Shown one piece after another: positions 42,693 to 51,105 of a stretch of 64,000 nt of DNA (position 1 is the stretch's first letter; every line of letters starts with the position of its first letter). The position numbers and the translations under genes were made by a program. Below the pieces are notes generated by a model. It was not told the DNA's origin. It made no database searches and worked only from the letters and a program-made list of their open reading frames with translations. This DNA comes from Nocardia sputorum. Its GTDB lineage: Bacteria; Actinomycetota; Actinomycetes; Mycobacteriales; Mycobacteriaceae. The DNA is taken from NCBI RefSeq assembly GCF_027924405.1, contig NZ_AP026978.1, positions 2,108,001-2,172,000 of the forward strand. Direction: 5' to 3'.

Positions 42693-43295
42693 TCAGGCCG
42701 GTCGTCGTTGCACCGCGTCGGAAATCACCGCTGCCACGAACTTTTCGACCGCTGCTGTGGTGGGTGGGCCGGCGTCACGGTCTGTGAACAACAGATGCCC
42801 GCCACCGACCAGGGACAGGGTGAGCGATTCGATGTCGGCGTCGGCCGCGATGCGGCCGCGTTCACGCTCGTCGGTCAGATAAGTGGAGATCGCGGTTGTC
42901 GCCTCGGCGAGGATCGCCATGCCGCCGCCGGGCCTGGCTTGCCGCAGTCGTGCGCGCAGCTCGTCACGGAAGGTGATGAGCGGAAGGATCGCGACCGGAA
43001 CCGGTCCGAACAGCGTGGTCAGCGCGCTCGACAGATTGGCGGCCACCGTGCCCGAGCCCGCGGACCCGCGCAGTGCACTCGCCTGCGCTTCGAGTTGCGC
43101 GGCCCGGTCGAGCACAAGTGCGGTGAGGAAGGCGTCGAAGTCGGTGAAGTGCCGGTGCAGAACCCCTTTGGCGCAGCCCGCCTCGTCGGTGACAGCCCGG
43201 CTGGTCAGCCCGTTCGGCCCGGCGCGCAGCAGCACGCGGTCGGCGGCGTCGAACAGTTGCTGCCGCGCGTCGTGAAGGTGCACTCCAGTCGGCAC
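42693..43295 (-). CDS. TetR family regulator of the divergent methyltransferase
   Basis: 200 residues. HTH residues about 10-55 (LTSRAVTDEAGCAKGVLHRH, then FTDFDAFLTALVLDR). The C-terminal half has no annotated motif. Divergent from a class I methyltransferase; the gap holds two GTGGGC-based palindromes, very likely its operators. Confidence 0.85.
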   Translation of the reverse strand: MPTGVHLHDARQQLFDAADRVLLRAGPNGLTSRAVTDEAGCAKGVLHRHFTDFDAFLTALVLDRAAQLEAQASALRGSAGSGTVAANLSSALTTLFGPVPVAILPLITFRDELRARLRQARPGGGMAILAEATTAISTYLTDERERGRIAADADIESLTLSLVGGGHLLFTDRDAGPPTTAAVEKFVAAVISDAVQRRPA

Positions 43296-43334
43296 TCACA
43301 GTTCCTTTCGTGCGTCGATCAGCCACATTATTGC

Positions 43335-43372
43335 TTAGTGGGCATGCGCCCACTAAGGTGGGCGCATGCCCA
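43335..43372. promoter_or_regulatory. Two tandem operators between tetR and the methyltransferase
   Basis: TTAGTGGGC-ATGC-GCCCACTAA (43335-43356, perfect 9-base arms) and TGGGC-GCAT-GCCCA (43359-43372, perfect 5-base arms). Both share the core TGGGC-N4-GCCCA, 20 bases centre to centre, so two dimers would sit on the same DNA face. Confidence 0.7.
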
Positions 43373-43428
43373 TTATGCCGCGAGAGCAAACAGAACCGTC
43401 CCCAGCGCAGCCGGAGGAGTCCCAGCGG

Positions 43429-44193
43429 ATGGCCGTGTCGTTCGGCGTGGACGCACAGCGCTACGACCAGGCCCGCCCCGGCTACCCCGAGGCCTTGGTG
43501 GCGCGGATCCTCGCCGGGACGCCCGGGGTGGACGTGCTCGACGTGGGCTGCGGTACCGGCATCGCGGCCCGCCAGTTCCAGGCGGCGGGGTGCAGGGTGC
43601 TCGGCGTCGAACCCGATGCGCGGATGGCTGATTTCGCACGAGCCCGCGGTCTGCGGGTCGAGGTCGCGACCTTCGAGGCATGGCAGCCGGGCGGCCGGAT
43701 GTTCGATGCGGTCGTCGCCGCTCAGTCGTGGCATTGGGTGGATCCGGTTGCCGGCGTCGCGAAGGCGGCCGGCGTGCTGCGTCCAGGGGGACGGCTGGCG
43801 ATCTTCGGTCACGTGTACGAGCCACCCGCCGAGGTGGCAGAACCGTTCGCCGCCGCCTACCGGCGGGTGGCGCCGGACTCACCGCTCAGCGGCCGACCTG
43901 CTCGACGTCCGCTCGAGCTCTACCGGACGGGATACGCGAAAATCGCCGACCACATCCGCGACACCGGGCGATTCGGTGATCCCGAACAGTGGCGATTCGA
44001 CTGGCAGCAGTCCTACACGCGCGACCAATGGCTGGAGTTGCTCCCCACCACGGGCGGCCTCACTCGACTCCGTCCCGATCAGCTGGCCGAGATTCTGAAC
44101 GCGGTCGGCGACGCCATCGACGCTCTGGGCGGATCCTTCACGATGGACTACACCACCCTGGCCGCGACCGCCGCACGTGCAGGCAGTTCCTGA
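43429..44193 (+). CDS. Class I SAM-dependent methyltransferase
   Basis: 254 residues from ATG 43429, which has GGAGGAG nine bases upstream; the longer frame starting at 43366 begins inside the operator. Begins MAVSFGVDAQRYDQARPGYP, the typical opening of this family. SAM loop VLDVGCGTGIAARQF near residue 35; DAVVAAQSWHWVDP; VLRPGGRLAIFGHVYEP. The substrate is not predictable. Regulation by the divergent TetR repressor is inferred from the operators. Confidence 0.87.
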   Translation: MAVSFGVDAQRYDQARPGYPEALVARILAGTPGVDVLDVGCGTGIAARQFQAAGCRVLGVEPDARMADFARARGLRVEVATFEAWQPGGRMFDAVVAAQSWHWVDPVAGVAKAAGVLRPGGRLAIFGHVYEPPAEVAEPFAAAYRRVAPDSPLSGRPARRPLELYRTGYAKIADHIRDTGRFGDPEQWRFDWQQSYTRDQWLELLPTTGGLTRLRPDQLAEILNAVGDAIDALGGSFTMDYTTLAATAARAGSS

Positions 44194-44450
44194 CTCGACC
44201 GCGGCCTGATTCGCGTGGTCTCGGCCCGCGGGCGGCGCCGGCATCCGCCGCCGCCTCCATCCCGCTACACCCGCAGCCCGCGGGTCGCCCTTGTCCGCGC
44301 GGGTGCCCGGGCATGGGGCCGTCGGCGGCGTCGCCAGTTTGCTCTGCTGCGGTGAGGGTAGGCCGGAGGGGAATTTGCTCGGTGCCGGAGGAGGCCAACG
44401 ATGCGACGAACGCGTTCGATCATTCACGACGTGCCCGCAGTGTGTCGGTC

Positions 44451-44948
44451 ATGACCGACAACCCCCGTTCCCTGCGCGGCTATGTCGCCACGATCGTGGC
44501 CTATGTGACGGTGATAGCGGCGGTCGCGCTGCTGGGCGGTGTGACGGGGCGAAAGCTTCCGGGTGCGATGAGTGTCGGCGACCTGGTCGTAACTGCGTTC
44601 GCCGCGCACAAGCTGTCCCGCTTGGGGACGAAGGCCTCGGTCACCGCGCCCGTGCGGGCCCCGTTCACGCGTCCTGGCTCGCACGACGGCGGCCCGGGGG
44701 AGGTGGCCGAGGAGCCCAAGGCCCGCGAGGGTGTCGCGCACAGCATCGGCGAACTGCTCAGCTGCCCGTTCTGCTTCGACGTGTGGGTTGTCACCGGCTT
44801 GACCATCGGGCATGTCTTCGCTCCGCGGGCGACGCGTGTGGTGACGGACGCGGCTGCCGCCTTGGCCGGCGCCGATTTCCTGCATCTCGCGTACGCCACC
44901 GCGCAGCAGATAGCCGAGGGCGAGCTCCCCGCACCGGCGCCCCGCTGA
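44451..44948 (+). CDS. DUF1360 family membrane protein
   Basis: 165 residues from ATG 44451 (MTDNPRSLRG). One N-terminal helix (IVAYVTVIAAVALLGGV), DLVVTAFAAHKLSRLGTK, then the family signature LLSCPFCFDVWVVTGLTIGH, and a C-terminal hydrophobic helix. DUF1360 proteins are found in actinobacteria and Bacillus (spore-associated YjcA-like proteins). Function unknown. The 257 bases upstream contain no gene. Convergent with ctaD. Confidence 0.82.
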   Translation: MTDNPRSLRGYVATIVAYVTVIAAVALLGGVTGRKLPGAMSVGDLVVTAFAAHKLSRLGTKASVTAPVRAPFTRPGSHDGGPGEVAEEPKAREGVAHSIGELLSCPFCFDVWVVTGLTIGHVFAPRATRVVTDAAAALAGADFLHLAYATAQQIAEGELPAPAPR

Positions 44949-45031
44949 GGAGGCGATGCCCGGAGTGGCACTCACGGTCGGCCTCGGATCCCGGCTGGGT
45001 GATATGCCGGCGTGGATGGGGAAGCCCAGAA

Positions 45032-46798
45032 TTATTCGCCGGAGGGTGGTGTCTGGTCGGTGTCGGCTTGCTGGTCTGCTTTCGCGATGGCGACGGGTGT
45101 GACGTGGGTTGTGCGCCCCGCGTGGGCTTCGGCCCGCATGCGTTCGGACATATGCGGGTAGTGCAGCTCGAACGCGGGCCGCTCGGAGCGAATGCGTGGC
45201 AGCTCGAAGAAATTGTGCCGCGGGGGCGGGGAAGTGGTCGCCCATTCCAGGGAGTTGCCCTGCCCCCAGGGATCGTCGACGGTCACCACCTCGCCGTAGC
45301 GATAGCTTTTGAAGACGTTCCACACGAACGTGATCATGGAGACACCGAGCAGGAAGGATCCGAGGGTGGAGATCGTGTTCAGCAGCGTGAAATCGTCGGT
45401 CGCCAGATAATCCGCGTATCGGCGCGGCATGCCTTCGTTGCCGAGCCAGTGCTGGATCAAGAACGTGGTGTGGAAGCCGATCAGAGTCGTCCAGAAGTGG
45501 ATTCTGCCCAATCTTTCGTCCAGGAAGCGTCCGACGATCTTCGGGAACCAGAAGTAGATGCCGGCGAAGGTGGCGAACACGATGGTTCCGAACAGCACGT
45601 AATGGAAGTGCGCGACGACGAAGTAGGTGTCGGTGACATGGAAGTCCAGTGGCGGACTGGCGAGGATGACACCGGACAGGCCGCCGAGCAGGAACGTCAC
45701 GATGAACCCGACCGAGAACAGCATCGGCGTCTCGAAGGTCAGCTGGCCGCGCCACATGGTGCCGATCCAGTTGAAGAATTTGACGCCGGTGGGCACCGCG
45801 ATCAGGAACGTCATCAGCGAGAAATACGGCAGCAGCACCGCACCGGTGGCGTACATGTGGTGGGCCCACACCGCCACCGACAACGCGGCGATCGCGAGCG
45901 TGGCGTAGACCAGGGCGGTGTATCCGAAGATGGGTTTGCGGCTGAATACCGGGATCACCTCGGTGACGATTCCGAAGAACGGCAGCGCGATGATGTAGAC
46001 CTCGGGATGGCCGAAGAACCAGAACAGGTGCTGCCACAGGATCGAGCCGCCGGTCGCGGGATCGTAGATGTGCCCGCCGAGGTGCCGGTCGTAGGCCAGA
46101 GCCATCAGCGCGGCCGTCAGAATCGGGAACGCGAGCAGCACGAGGATGCTGGTGACGAGGATGTTCCAGGTGAAGATGGGCATCCGGAACATCGTCATCC
46201 CCGGCGCGCGCAGGCAGATCACCGTGGTGGTCATGTTCACCGCGCCGAGAATGGTGCCGAGACCGGAGACGGCCAAACCCATGATCCACAAGTCCGCGCC
46301 CACGCCGGGCGAGTGCTCGGCCAGACTCAGCGGTGTGTAGCCCGTCCAGCCGAAGTCGGCGGCGCCGCCCGGGGTGAGGAAACCAGCGGTGGCCATCGTC
46401 GCCCCGAACAAATACAGCCAGTAACTGAAGGCGTTGAGCCGGGGAAACGCGACATCCGGGGCGCCGATCTGCAACGGCAGAATGGCATTGGCGAACCCGA
46501 ATACCACGGGCGTGGCATAGAACAGCAGCATTATCGTGCCATGCATGGTGAACAGCTGGTTGTATTGCTCCGTCGAAAGAAATTGCAGTCCCGGCCTGGC
46601 GAGTTCACCGCGCATCAGCAGGGCCATCAAGCCGCCGACCAGGAAGAAACCGGTCGCCGAGGTCAAATAGAGGATACCCAGCACCTTCGGGTCCGTGGTG
46701 GTGACCATTTTCCACACGAACGAGCCTTTCGGGCCCCTTCGCGCGGGGTACGGCCGCGTCGCTTCGACAGGTGAGATTTCACGGGCCATCGCTGCCAT
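45032..46798 (-). CDS. ctaD: Cytochrome c oxidase subunit I (aa3 type)
   Basis: 588 residues, twelve transmembrane helices. Haem and copper ligands are all visible: MHGTIMLL (haem a His), [12 protein letters not shown] (CuB His cross-linked to Tyr), WAHHMYATG (CuB His pair) and [10 protein letters not shown] (haem a3 and haem a His). The K-channel region [13 protein letters not shown] is present. A Met at residue 4 is an alternative start. Subunits II and III and assembly genes are not adjacent, so this is a solitary ctaD, possibly a second paralogue as in several nocardiae. Confidence 0.93.
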   Translation of the reverse strand: MAAMAREISPVEATRPYPARRGPKGSFVWKMVTTTDPKVLGILYLTSATGFFLVGGLMALLMRGELARPGLQFLSTEQYNQLFTMHGTIMLLFYATPVVFGFANAILPLQIGAPDVAFPRLNAFSYWLYLFGATMATAGFLTPGGAADFGWTGYTPLSLAEHSPGVGADLWIMGLAVSGLGTILGAVNMTTTVICLRAPGMTMFRMPIFTWNILVTSILVLLAFPILTAALMALAYDRHLGGHIYDPATGGSILWQHLFWFFGHPEVYIIALPFFGIVTEVIPVFSRKPIFGYTALVYATLAIAALSVAVWAHHMYATGAVLLPYFSLMTFLIAVPTGVKFFNWIGTMWRGQLTFETPMLFSVGFIVTFLLGGLSGVILASPPLDFHVTDTYFVVAHFHYVLFGTIVFATFAGIYFWFPKIVGRFLDERLGRIHFWTTLIGFHTTFLIQHWLGNEGMPRRYADYLATDDFTLLNTISTLGSFLLGVSMITFVWNVFKSYRYGEVVTVDDPWGQGNSLEWATTSPPPRHNFFELPRIRSERPAFELHYPHMSERMRAEAHAGRTTHVTPVAIAKADQQADTDQTPPSGE

Positions 46799-46912
46799 CG
46801 TGCACCTTCTTCGTCATCCGGGCGCCCACGACGTACCCGAGTAGCGAGAGTCGAAACCGAACGAATGGCGGAGTGTCCGACGGTGCCGGACAACCCAGGA
46901 ATCAGGCAGGAA

Positions 46913-47341
46913 TCAACTCTGCAGACGAGCCCGCAGGCCCGGACCCGACCACGCCGCCAACCAGCCTACTTCCATTGCGGCGTCGAGCAGGTAGCTCTTC
47001 GGAATGTCGCCCTTGGGGACATACTTCAGATCTATCGCCAGCAGCCATGTCGCGGTGATGACCCCGATGCGGCGCGCGTCGGCCACTCCCACAGGTGAAA
47101 AGCTGGCCAGGATTTGCGCGACGCCGTTGCCTGCGAGCAGCCCCGCGACGGTGTATTGCAGCCAATGATCGTTCTTCGGGCCGAAGACGGCCTCGAAACT
47201 GCGGCGATGCAGCAACGGCCACAACCCGCCGACGACATTGAACACACCGTGGGCGCGAGCCACGCCGACACCGGATGTGAGCCGTGGGCGGCTGCGGTCG
47301 GTAACCGTCACGGCCTCGGGTGGTTCGATGCGGTGTGTCAT
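46913..47341 (-). CDS. Hypothetical membrane protein (142 aa)
   Basis: 142 residues. Good ribosome site (GAAGGAG) before the ATG at 47341. Three hydrophobic segments: AHGVFNVVGGLWPLLHRRSF, YTVAGLLAGNGVAQILASF and IGVITATWLLAIDL; ends in a Trp-rich, Arg-containing tail. The pattern FNVVGGLWPLLHRRSFEAVFGPK is common to a group of uncharacterised actinobacterial proteins about this size. Same direction as ctaD but 114 bases upstream of it; joint transcription is possible. Confidence 0.72.
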   Translation of the reverse strand: MTHRIEPPEAVTVTDRSRPRLTSGVGVARAHGVFNVVGGLWPLLHRRSFEAVFGPKNDHWLQYTVAGLLAGNGVAQILASFSPVGVADARRIGVITATWLLAIDLKYVPKGDIPKSYLLDAAMEVGWLAAWSGPGLRARLQS

Positions 47342-47476
47342 GGCGATCGACTCCTTCTGGACGGGCGAACTTCGGTGTCGGAACGCCGTCGATGCGGCGC
47401 TACCCTCGTCGGGCGACGGCCACCCGATCAGCCGCTTCTCCGCCGCCGCTTTGCTCGCGGTGCCCTGCCTCGGCGC

Positions 47477-48003
47477 TCAGCACCGGGTGCGGGCGTCGCG
47501 GATCAACATCAAATGGTGCTCGATAATCGGCTCGGCGTCGCGGGCGAGGGCCGTCACCTGCTCGGAGTCGCCGGTCGATAGGTCTACAGCACCGGCCTGC
47601 AGCGCCTGGATGTGGAAGTTCTCCTGCATGGTCAGCCAGGCCAGGTCGAAATCCCGGCCCATCTTCATCCCGGTGCTCAAAAGCTGCTGGGTTTGGTCGG
47701 GGTTCGGCGTCAGCGGCAGCACCACTCCGTTCGGGAGGGCGATGGCCGCGCCCATCGCGTCCAGCCGCGTGTGATCGGACACCAGCATCGCGCCGATCTC
47801 CCGCACTTGCGGACACGCGCCGATCGGTGCGGCGCGCGCACCGGAAATAATTTCCGCCATATGCGACTGATGCGAGACAGTCAGATACGTGCTGTCTCGT
47901 CGCCCAGGGCGACCGGCGCCGCATAGCCGCTCCCGGGAGCACAGCACAATCCCAACCCGGCCACCAAGGCCGCGGGCGCCAGCAGACGTCGTAGTGATCG
48001 CAT
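47477..48003 (-). pseudogene. DUF4142 exported protein with a frameshift after the signal peptide
   Basis: Translation from the ATG at 48003, which has GGAGACGAA upstream, gives a clear signal peptide (MRSLRRLLAPAALVAGLGLC) and then GDETARI and a TGA near 47884. The mature domain continues one frame over: TYLTVSHQSHMAEIISGARA, MLVSDHTRLDAMGAAIALPN, ENFHIQALQAGAVDLS, EPIIEHHLMLIRDARTRC, a DUF4142 four-helix domain. A single missing base near 47885-47895 explains the break. Either a recent pseudogene or a sequencing error; the rest reads intact. Confidence 0.75.
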
Positions 48004-48181
48004 TTCGTCTCCTACGGTCGGTGGTCACTCACCGCCCGTGTGCCCAAAAGCACGCACGGTAAGCCGCCCAGGGCAGTCGGCCGAGGACGCGCACACGCGA
48101 CCACGGCGGCAGCCGCCTTCACGCGTGGCGGTGGCGAGCAGCTGGTGCTGCCCGCCACCGACGGAACCTGAGATCGGCGGG

Positions 48182-48328
48182 TCAGCCCGGCATGTGCTGT
48201 TCATGGGTGAACGGTTTGGTGCCCTGCACCGCGGGTTCGCCCTCCGGATTCGCCTCGCCGCCGTGGTTGGTTCGCTCGTCGGAGCCGAGCCACTCGGCGA
48301 CCGGATTGTCCGCGTAGCGCCACTGCAT
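48182..48328 (-). CDS. Small hypothetical protein (48 aa)
   Basis: 48 residues starting MQWRYADNPVAEWLGSDERT, hydrophilic, ending FTHEQHMPG. GGGGAG lies nine bases before the ATG. Amino-acid use is protein-like, unlike the upstream extension of the same frame. No family recognised. It could be the tail of a larger decayed gene: a plus-strand frame over the adjacent bases also contains a protein-like stretch (HFTVDLDADRETVFDVFTGQ near 48435-48495), so this area may be rearranged. Confidence 0.4.
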   Translation of the reverse strand: MQWRYADNPVAEWLGSDERTNHGGEANPEGEPAVQGTKPFTHEQHMPG

Positions 48329-48760
48329 GTCGTCCGGCTCCCCTTCGTCCGGGACTGGATCGCCCGCAGCCCCGCCCAGGCCACGGCGGCGCCGCGCGAG
48401 CCCACCGACCTCGCGCCGCGCCGCCACCGCCTGCACTTCACCGTCGACCTGGACGCCGACCGCGAAACCGTGTTCGACGTGTTCACCGGGCAGTGGGCGG
48501 CACTGTGGCCGGTGCGTCGGCAACGGGTGCGCGACACACCTGGCACCACTACAGCCTGCCCAGACTGCGATCACTGTGCACACATCCCACCCGCCAAGCC
48601 CGAACCCACCACGCCACCACGCTCAACGGCTACCACGACCAGCATTGACCTGGCGGCGTCGGTGGTGAAGCCGACCTGCTGGGGGCGGTCGTGCGGGGAG
48701 GAACCACGTGTGTTCAACAAAGACACCTGTTCGGACGGAGAAAATCTGTAGCGCGGGGTG

Positions 48761-48789
48761 TAGACATTGGGGGAGAGGAGGTATACATT
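48761..48789 (+). promoter_or_regulatory. Near-consensus promoter upstream of the structured leader
   Basis: -35 TAGACA (48761-48766), 17-base spacer, -10 TACATT (48784-48789). A -10 read as TATACA (48782-48787) gives a 15-base spacer. Start of transcription is predicted near 48796. Confidence 0.5.
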
Positions 48790-48795
48790 CTTTGT

Positions 48796-48990
48796 CGTTG
48801 GAGATGAGAAGTCTGGTTGGCCGGGCAGGTGAACTGCACCGGAAGCAAGATTGACCTCCCCTCCGGCGGAGAAGAGAATCCGGTGCAGTCGGCCGGGCCG
48901 CCGGAGGGGATGGCGAACTACCGTAAGCCTGACCGGCAGTCCAGGAGGTGGTCACTGAACAGCTCTTCCCAGATGCCGTGTCCCGGGCTG
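48796..48990 (+). ncRNA. Structured leader RNA with interleaved helices (pseudoknot; possible cobalamin-type riboswitch)
   Basis: Two long perfect helices interleave: ACTGCACCGGA (48833-48843) with TCCGGTGCAGT (48879-48889), and TCCCCTCCGGCGG (48857-48869) with CCGCCGGAGGGGA (48898-48910). The order A-B-A'-B' is a pseudoknot. Flanking strings GTGAACTGCACCGGAAGC, GAGAATCC, ACTACCGTAAGCC and GTCCAGGAGG loosely recall the conserved core and B12 box of cobalamin riboswitches, but spacing is not canonical. Downstream are a hairpin and a MerR-like gene. Confidence 0.4.
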
Positions 48991-49057
48991 CCGGGCGCGG
49001 TGCCCGATGTCGGCAGTACCGGCCGACCGACGGAAACGTGAAACCCCTCGATATCCC

Positions 49058-49084
49058 GGCCCCGGCGCACAACGCGCCGGGGCC
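49058..49084 (+). terminator. Strong GC hairpin in the leader of the MerR-like gene
   Basis: GGCCCCGGCGC-ACAAC-GCGCCGGGGCC, a perfect 11-base-pair stem ending 24 bases before the GTG start. No T run. It may act as the expression platform of the structured leader, or as a plain terminator that some transcripts pass. Confidence 0.45.
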
Positions 49085-49108
49085 TGTCGACGTTGATCCA
49101 GAGGTATT

Positions 49109-49477
49109 GTGCCGCAACCGAACACAGACCCCGCAGACCCCCTCGATACCTCCAGTGCTGCTGAGCGGCTCGATGATGAGGATTATCCCGCCTACAGCAT
49201 GGGCAGGGCCGCGGAAATCCTCGGCGTCACCCCCGCCTTCCTGCGTGGCCTGGACGCCGCCGATCTGCTGACACCGCAGCGCTCCGCAGGCGGGCACCGA
49301 CGCTACTCCCGCTACCAGTTGCGGATCGCCGCCCGCGTCCGCGCGCTGGTCGATGAGGGCACGCAACTGGAGGCGGCGTGCCGGATCATCGCCCTGGAAG
49401 ACCAGCTTGCCGAAGCCCGCGAACTCAACGCCGAACTCTCCCGGCGGAACCCACCCGAACCCCACCCGGGCAGCTGA
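49109..49477 (+). CDS. MerR-like helix-turn-helix regulator
   Basis: 122 residues. The MerR HTH is residues about 29-65 (YSMGRAAEILGVTPAFLRGL, then AADLLTPQRSAGGHRRYSRY), followed by a short helical region ARVRALVDEGTQLEAACRII, a coiled-coil and an Asn/Pro tail. No C-terminal metal or drug domain, so it resembles small HspR-type MerR proteins. GTG start. It ends 3 bases from the stop of the convergent ATP-binding protein gene. The long structured leader suggests RNA-level control. Confidence 0.82.
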   Translation: MPQPNTDPADPLDTSSAAERLDDEDYPAYSMGRAAEILGVTPAFLRGLDAADLLTPQRSAGGHRRYSRYQLRIAARVRALVDEGTQLEAACRIIALEDQLAEARELNAELSRRNPPEPHPGS

Positions 49478-49480
49478 ACC

Positions 49481-49900
49481 TCACCAGCCGCCGCGCCGGG
49501 TGCCGAGTTCGGCCCACACCGTTTTGCCGCCGCCGTGGTAGTCGACACCCCAGCAAGAAGCGAGTTGCTCGACCAGGATCAACCCGCGCCCGCCGGTCTG
49601 GTCGGGCCGACGGATCCGCGCTCGAGCGGGTGAGGCGTCCTCGACCTCCACCCGGAATCGGTCGTGGCAGGCCATGACCAACCGGCAGCCGCGCGGCGCG
49701 CGGGCGTGCACGACAGCGTTACTGGCCAATTCATCACATACCTGCACCGCGTCCTCGACCGCTATACCGGAGGCGTGCTCGAGCAGGCGCCGCACCGCGG
49801 CCCGCACCTGCCCCAACGACACGGCCTCGAGATTCAACTCGATGACAGTGCCGTCCACGCGTTGCTCGGCGCGCGCCGGCTTCAATGTCGAAGCGCCCAC
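49481..49900 (-). CDS. ATP-binding anti-sigma-like protein (RsbW/SpoIIAB HATPase)
   Basis: 139 residues from GTG 49900 with AGAGGGTG upstream (ATG 49969 is an alternative). GHKL ATPase boxes: N-box VCDELASNAVVHARAPRG and G1 box PDQTGGRGLILVEQLASCWG; the C-terminal lid ends VDYHGGGKTVWAEL. Proteins of this size act as serine kinases or anti-sigma factors that bind a sigma factor or its antagonist. No partner sigma or STAS gene is adjacent. Convergent with the MerR-like gene. Confidence 0.85.
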   Translation of the reverse strand: MGASTLKPARAEQRVDGTVIELNLEAVSLGQVRAAVRRLLEHASGIAVEDAVQVCDELASNAVVHARAPRGCRLVMACHDRFRVEVEDASPARARIRRPDQTGGRGLILVEQLASCWGVDYHGGGKTVWAELGTRRGGW

Positions 49901-51105
49901 TCGGCACCCTCTTCTCGATCGCCCGGTTACCCCGCCCACCGCGAGGCAGAACCACTTCGGCGACGACATACCCTCACTACGCCCCCGCGAAAACGCCGCC
50001 TGCACCACTCGCCGCGGTAGCAGCCATCGGTGCGGCGATCTCGGATACCGGGTCGTGACGGCCGCAGCGGCCCGACCACGGGAACTGGAACCCGAAAAGT
50101 AGCCTGCTGACCAGGGCTTTTCCGGGCGGCCTTTTCGGTACCCTTGCCAGGGTGCACGCGCGGCCTTGCGGCAACCGCAGGACGCGACCGCCGAACACAC
50201 CCACCTGTCGGATGCGTGGCCGACCGCAGCTGAGCGGTATCAACTGCTGGCCGCGCGAACGATGCCGCCGGTCGCCGTCGCCGACGACCGTTCCATCGGC
50301 GGCCTGTCAGCCGGACCCTCGTTCTTCCTGTGCGCACAAATGGCGATGCAGCGACCGTCCTGCACGCGGCGTTGGTGACGATGAAGATCCATCGCCCGCC
50401 GAGCCGGAGCGAGCGTGGTCTACGGCCAATTCAACACCGACACAGTGGGATTGACCGAGTTCTATCGCCATAGCGGCATGGACGTGTCCAACCCGGATGC
50501 GCCCCTGCACATGAACGCACTGATAGATCTCCCCGCCGTCATCGCGCCCTTGCCGGCCGGCCGATCGCACGCTCGGGCGCTCCCACCAGCCACCGATTGC
50601 CGCGTCCTGCGGCATGTGCAAGATCAGCCGGTCGACCTGACAGGGCGTGCGCTGGGAGGCCCATGAAAGCTGAGTGGCGCACGACCAGCGGCAAGCCAGC
50701 CGCCACGGTGGCTGGGAACGCCGCAAGGCCTTCGAGGCTCCATCCCGCAACTGGATTGGTTCCGACGCTCCAACTCGCCAGCGATGTTGCATCTGCGCTT
50801 GCAGCAGAGCGCCTGGGGGCGAAAGCCGCGCGCTGCATATGTCAGCGGCCAATTGAGATGAGAAACCCTGATTTCGTGCGCCGAACGAAACCAACTGTGT
50901 AGCGGTCGCCGGACATAACAGACCTCCGGCACAGTTTCGCCTTTCCATTCCCATCGCATATCGTTCGCTGAAATGTGACTCCTGATTACCGCAAGCATCG
51001 ACATGGCAAACATCGACAACCGCGGCTCGGCGGAGTATTAAACTCCCGATGCACGGGAGAAAGTCTTTTCCGCTCGCCATTTGGACACGTGGACAAGGGG
51101 ACGTC
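49901..51105. other. Gene-poor interval with possible gene remnants
   Basis: About 1.2 kb. Two plus-strand stretches are protein-like but do not form an ORF with a start: DAWPTAAERYQLLAARTMPP (around 50210-50270) and VVYGQFNTDTVGLTEFYRHS (around 50414-50474), in different frames, so a decayed gene of unknown family is likely. The last 250 bases (from about 50850) are AT-richer and should contain the promoter of the P47-like gene. No RNA gene seen. Confidence 0.4.

Noticed and set aside
44291..46774. 827-codon plus-strand frame
   Set aside because: Antisense shadow of ctaD; His/Gln/Arg/Gly-rich with no domain.
48038..48751. 237-codon plus-strand frame
   Set aside because: Only a short stretch (HFTVDLDADRETVFDVFTGQ) is protein-like; the rest is low quality and no start is supported. 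Noted as possible debris only.
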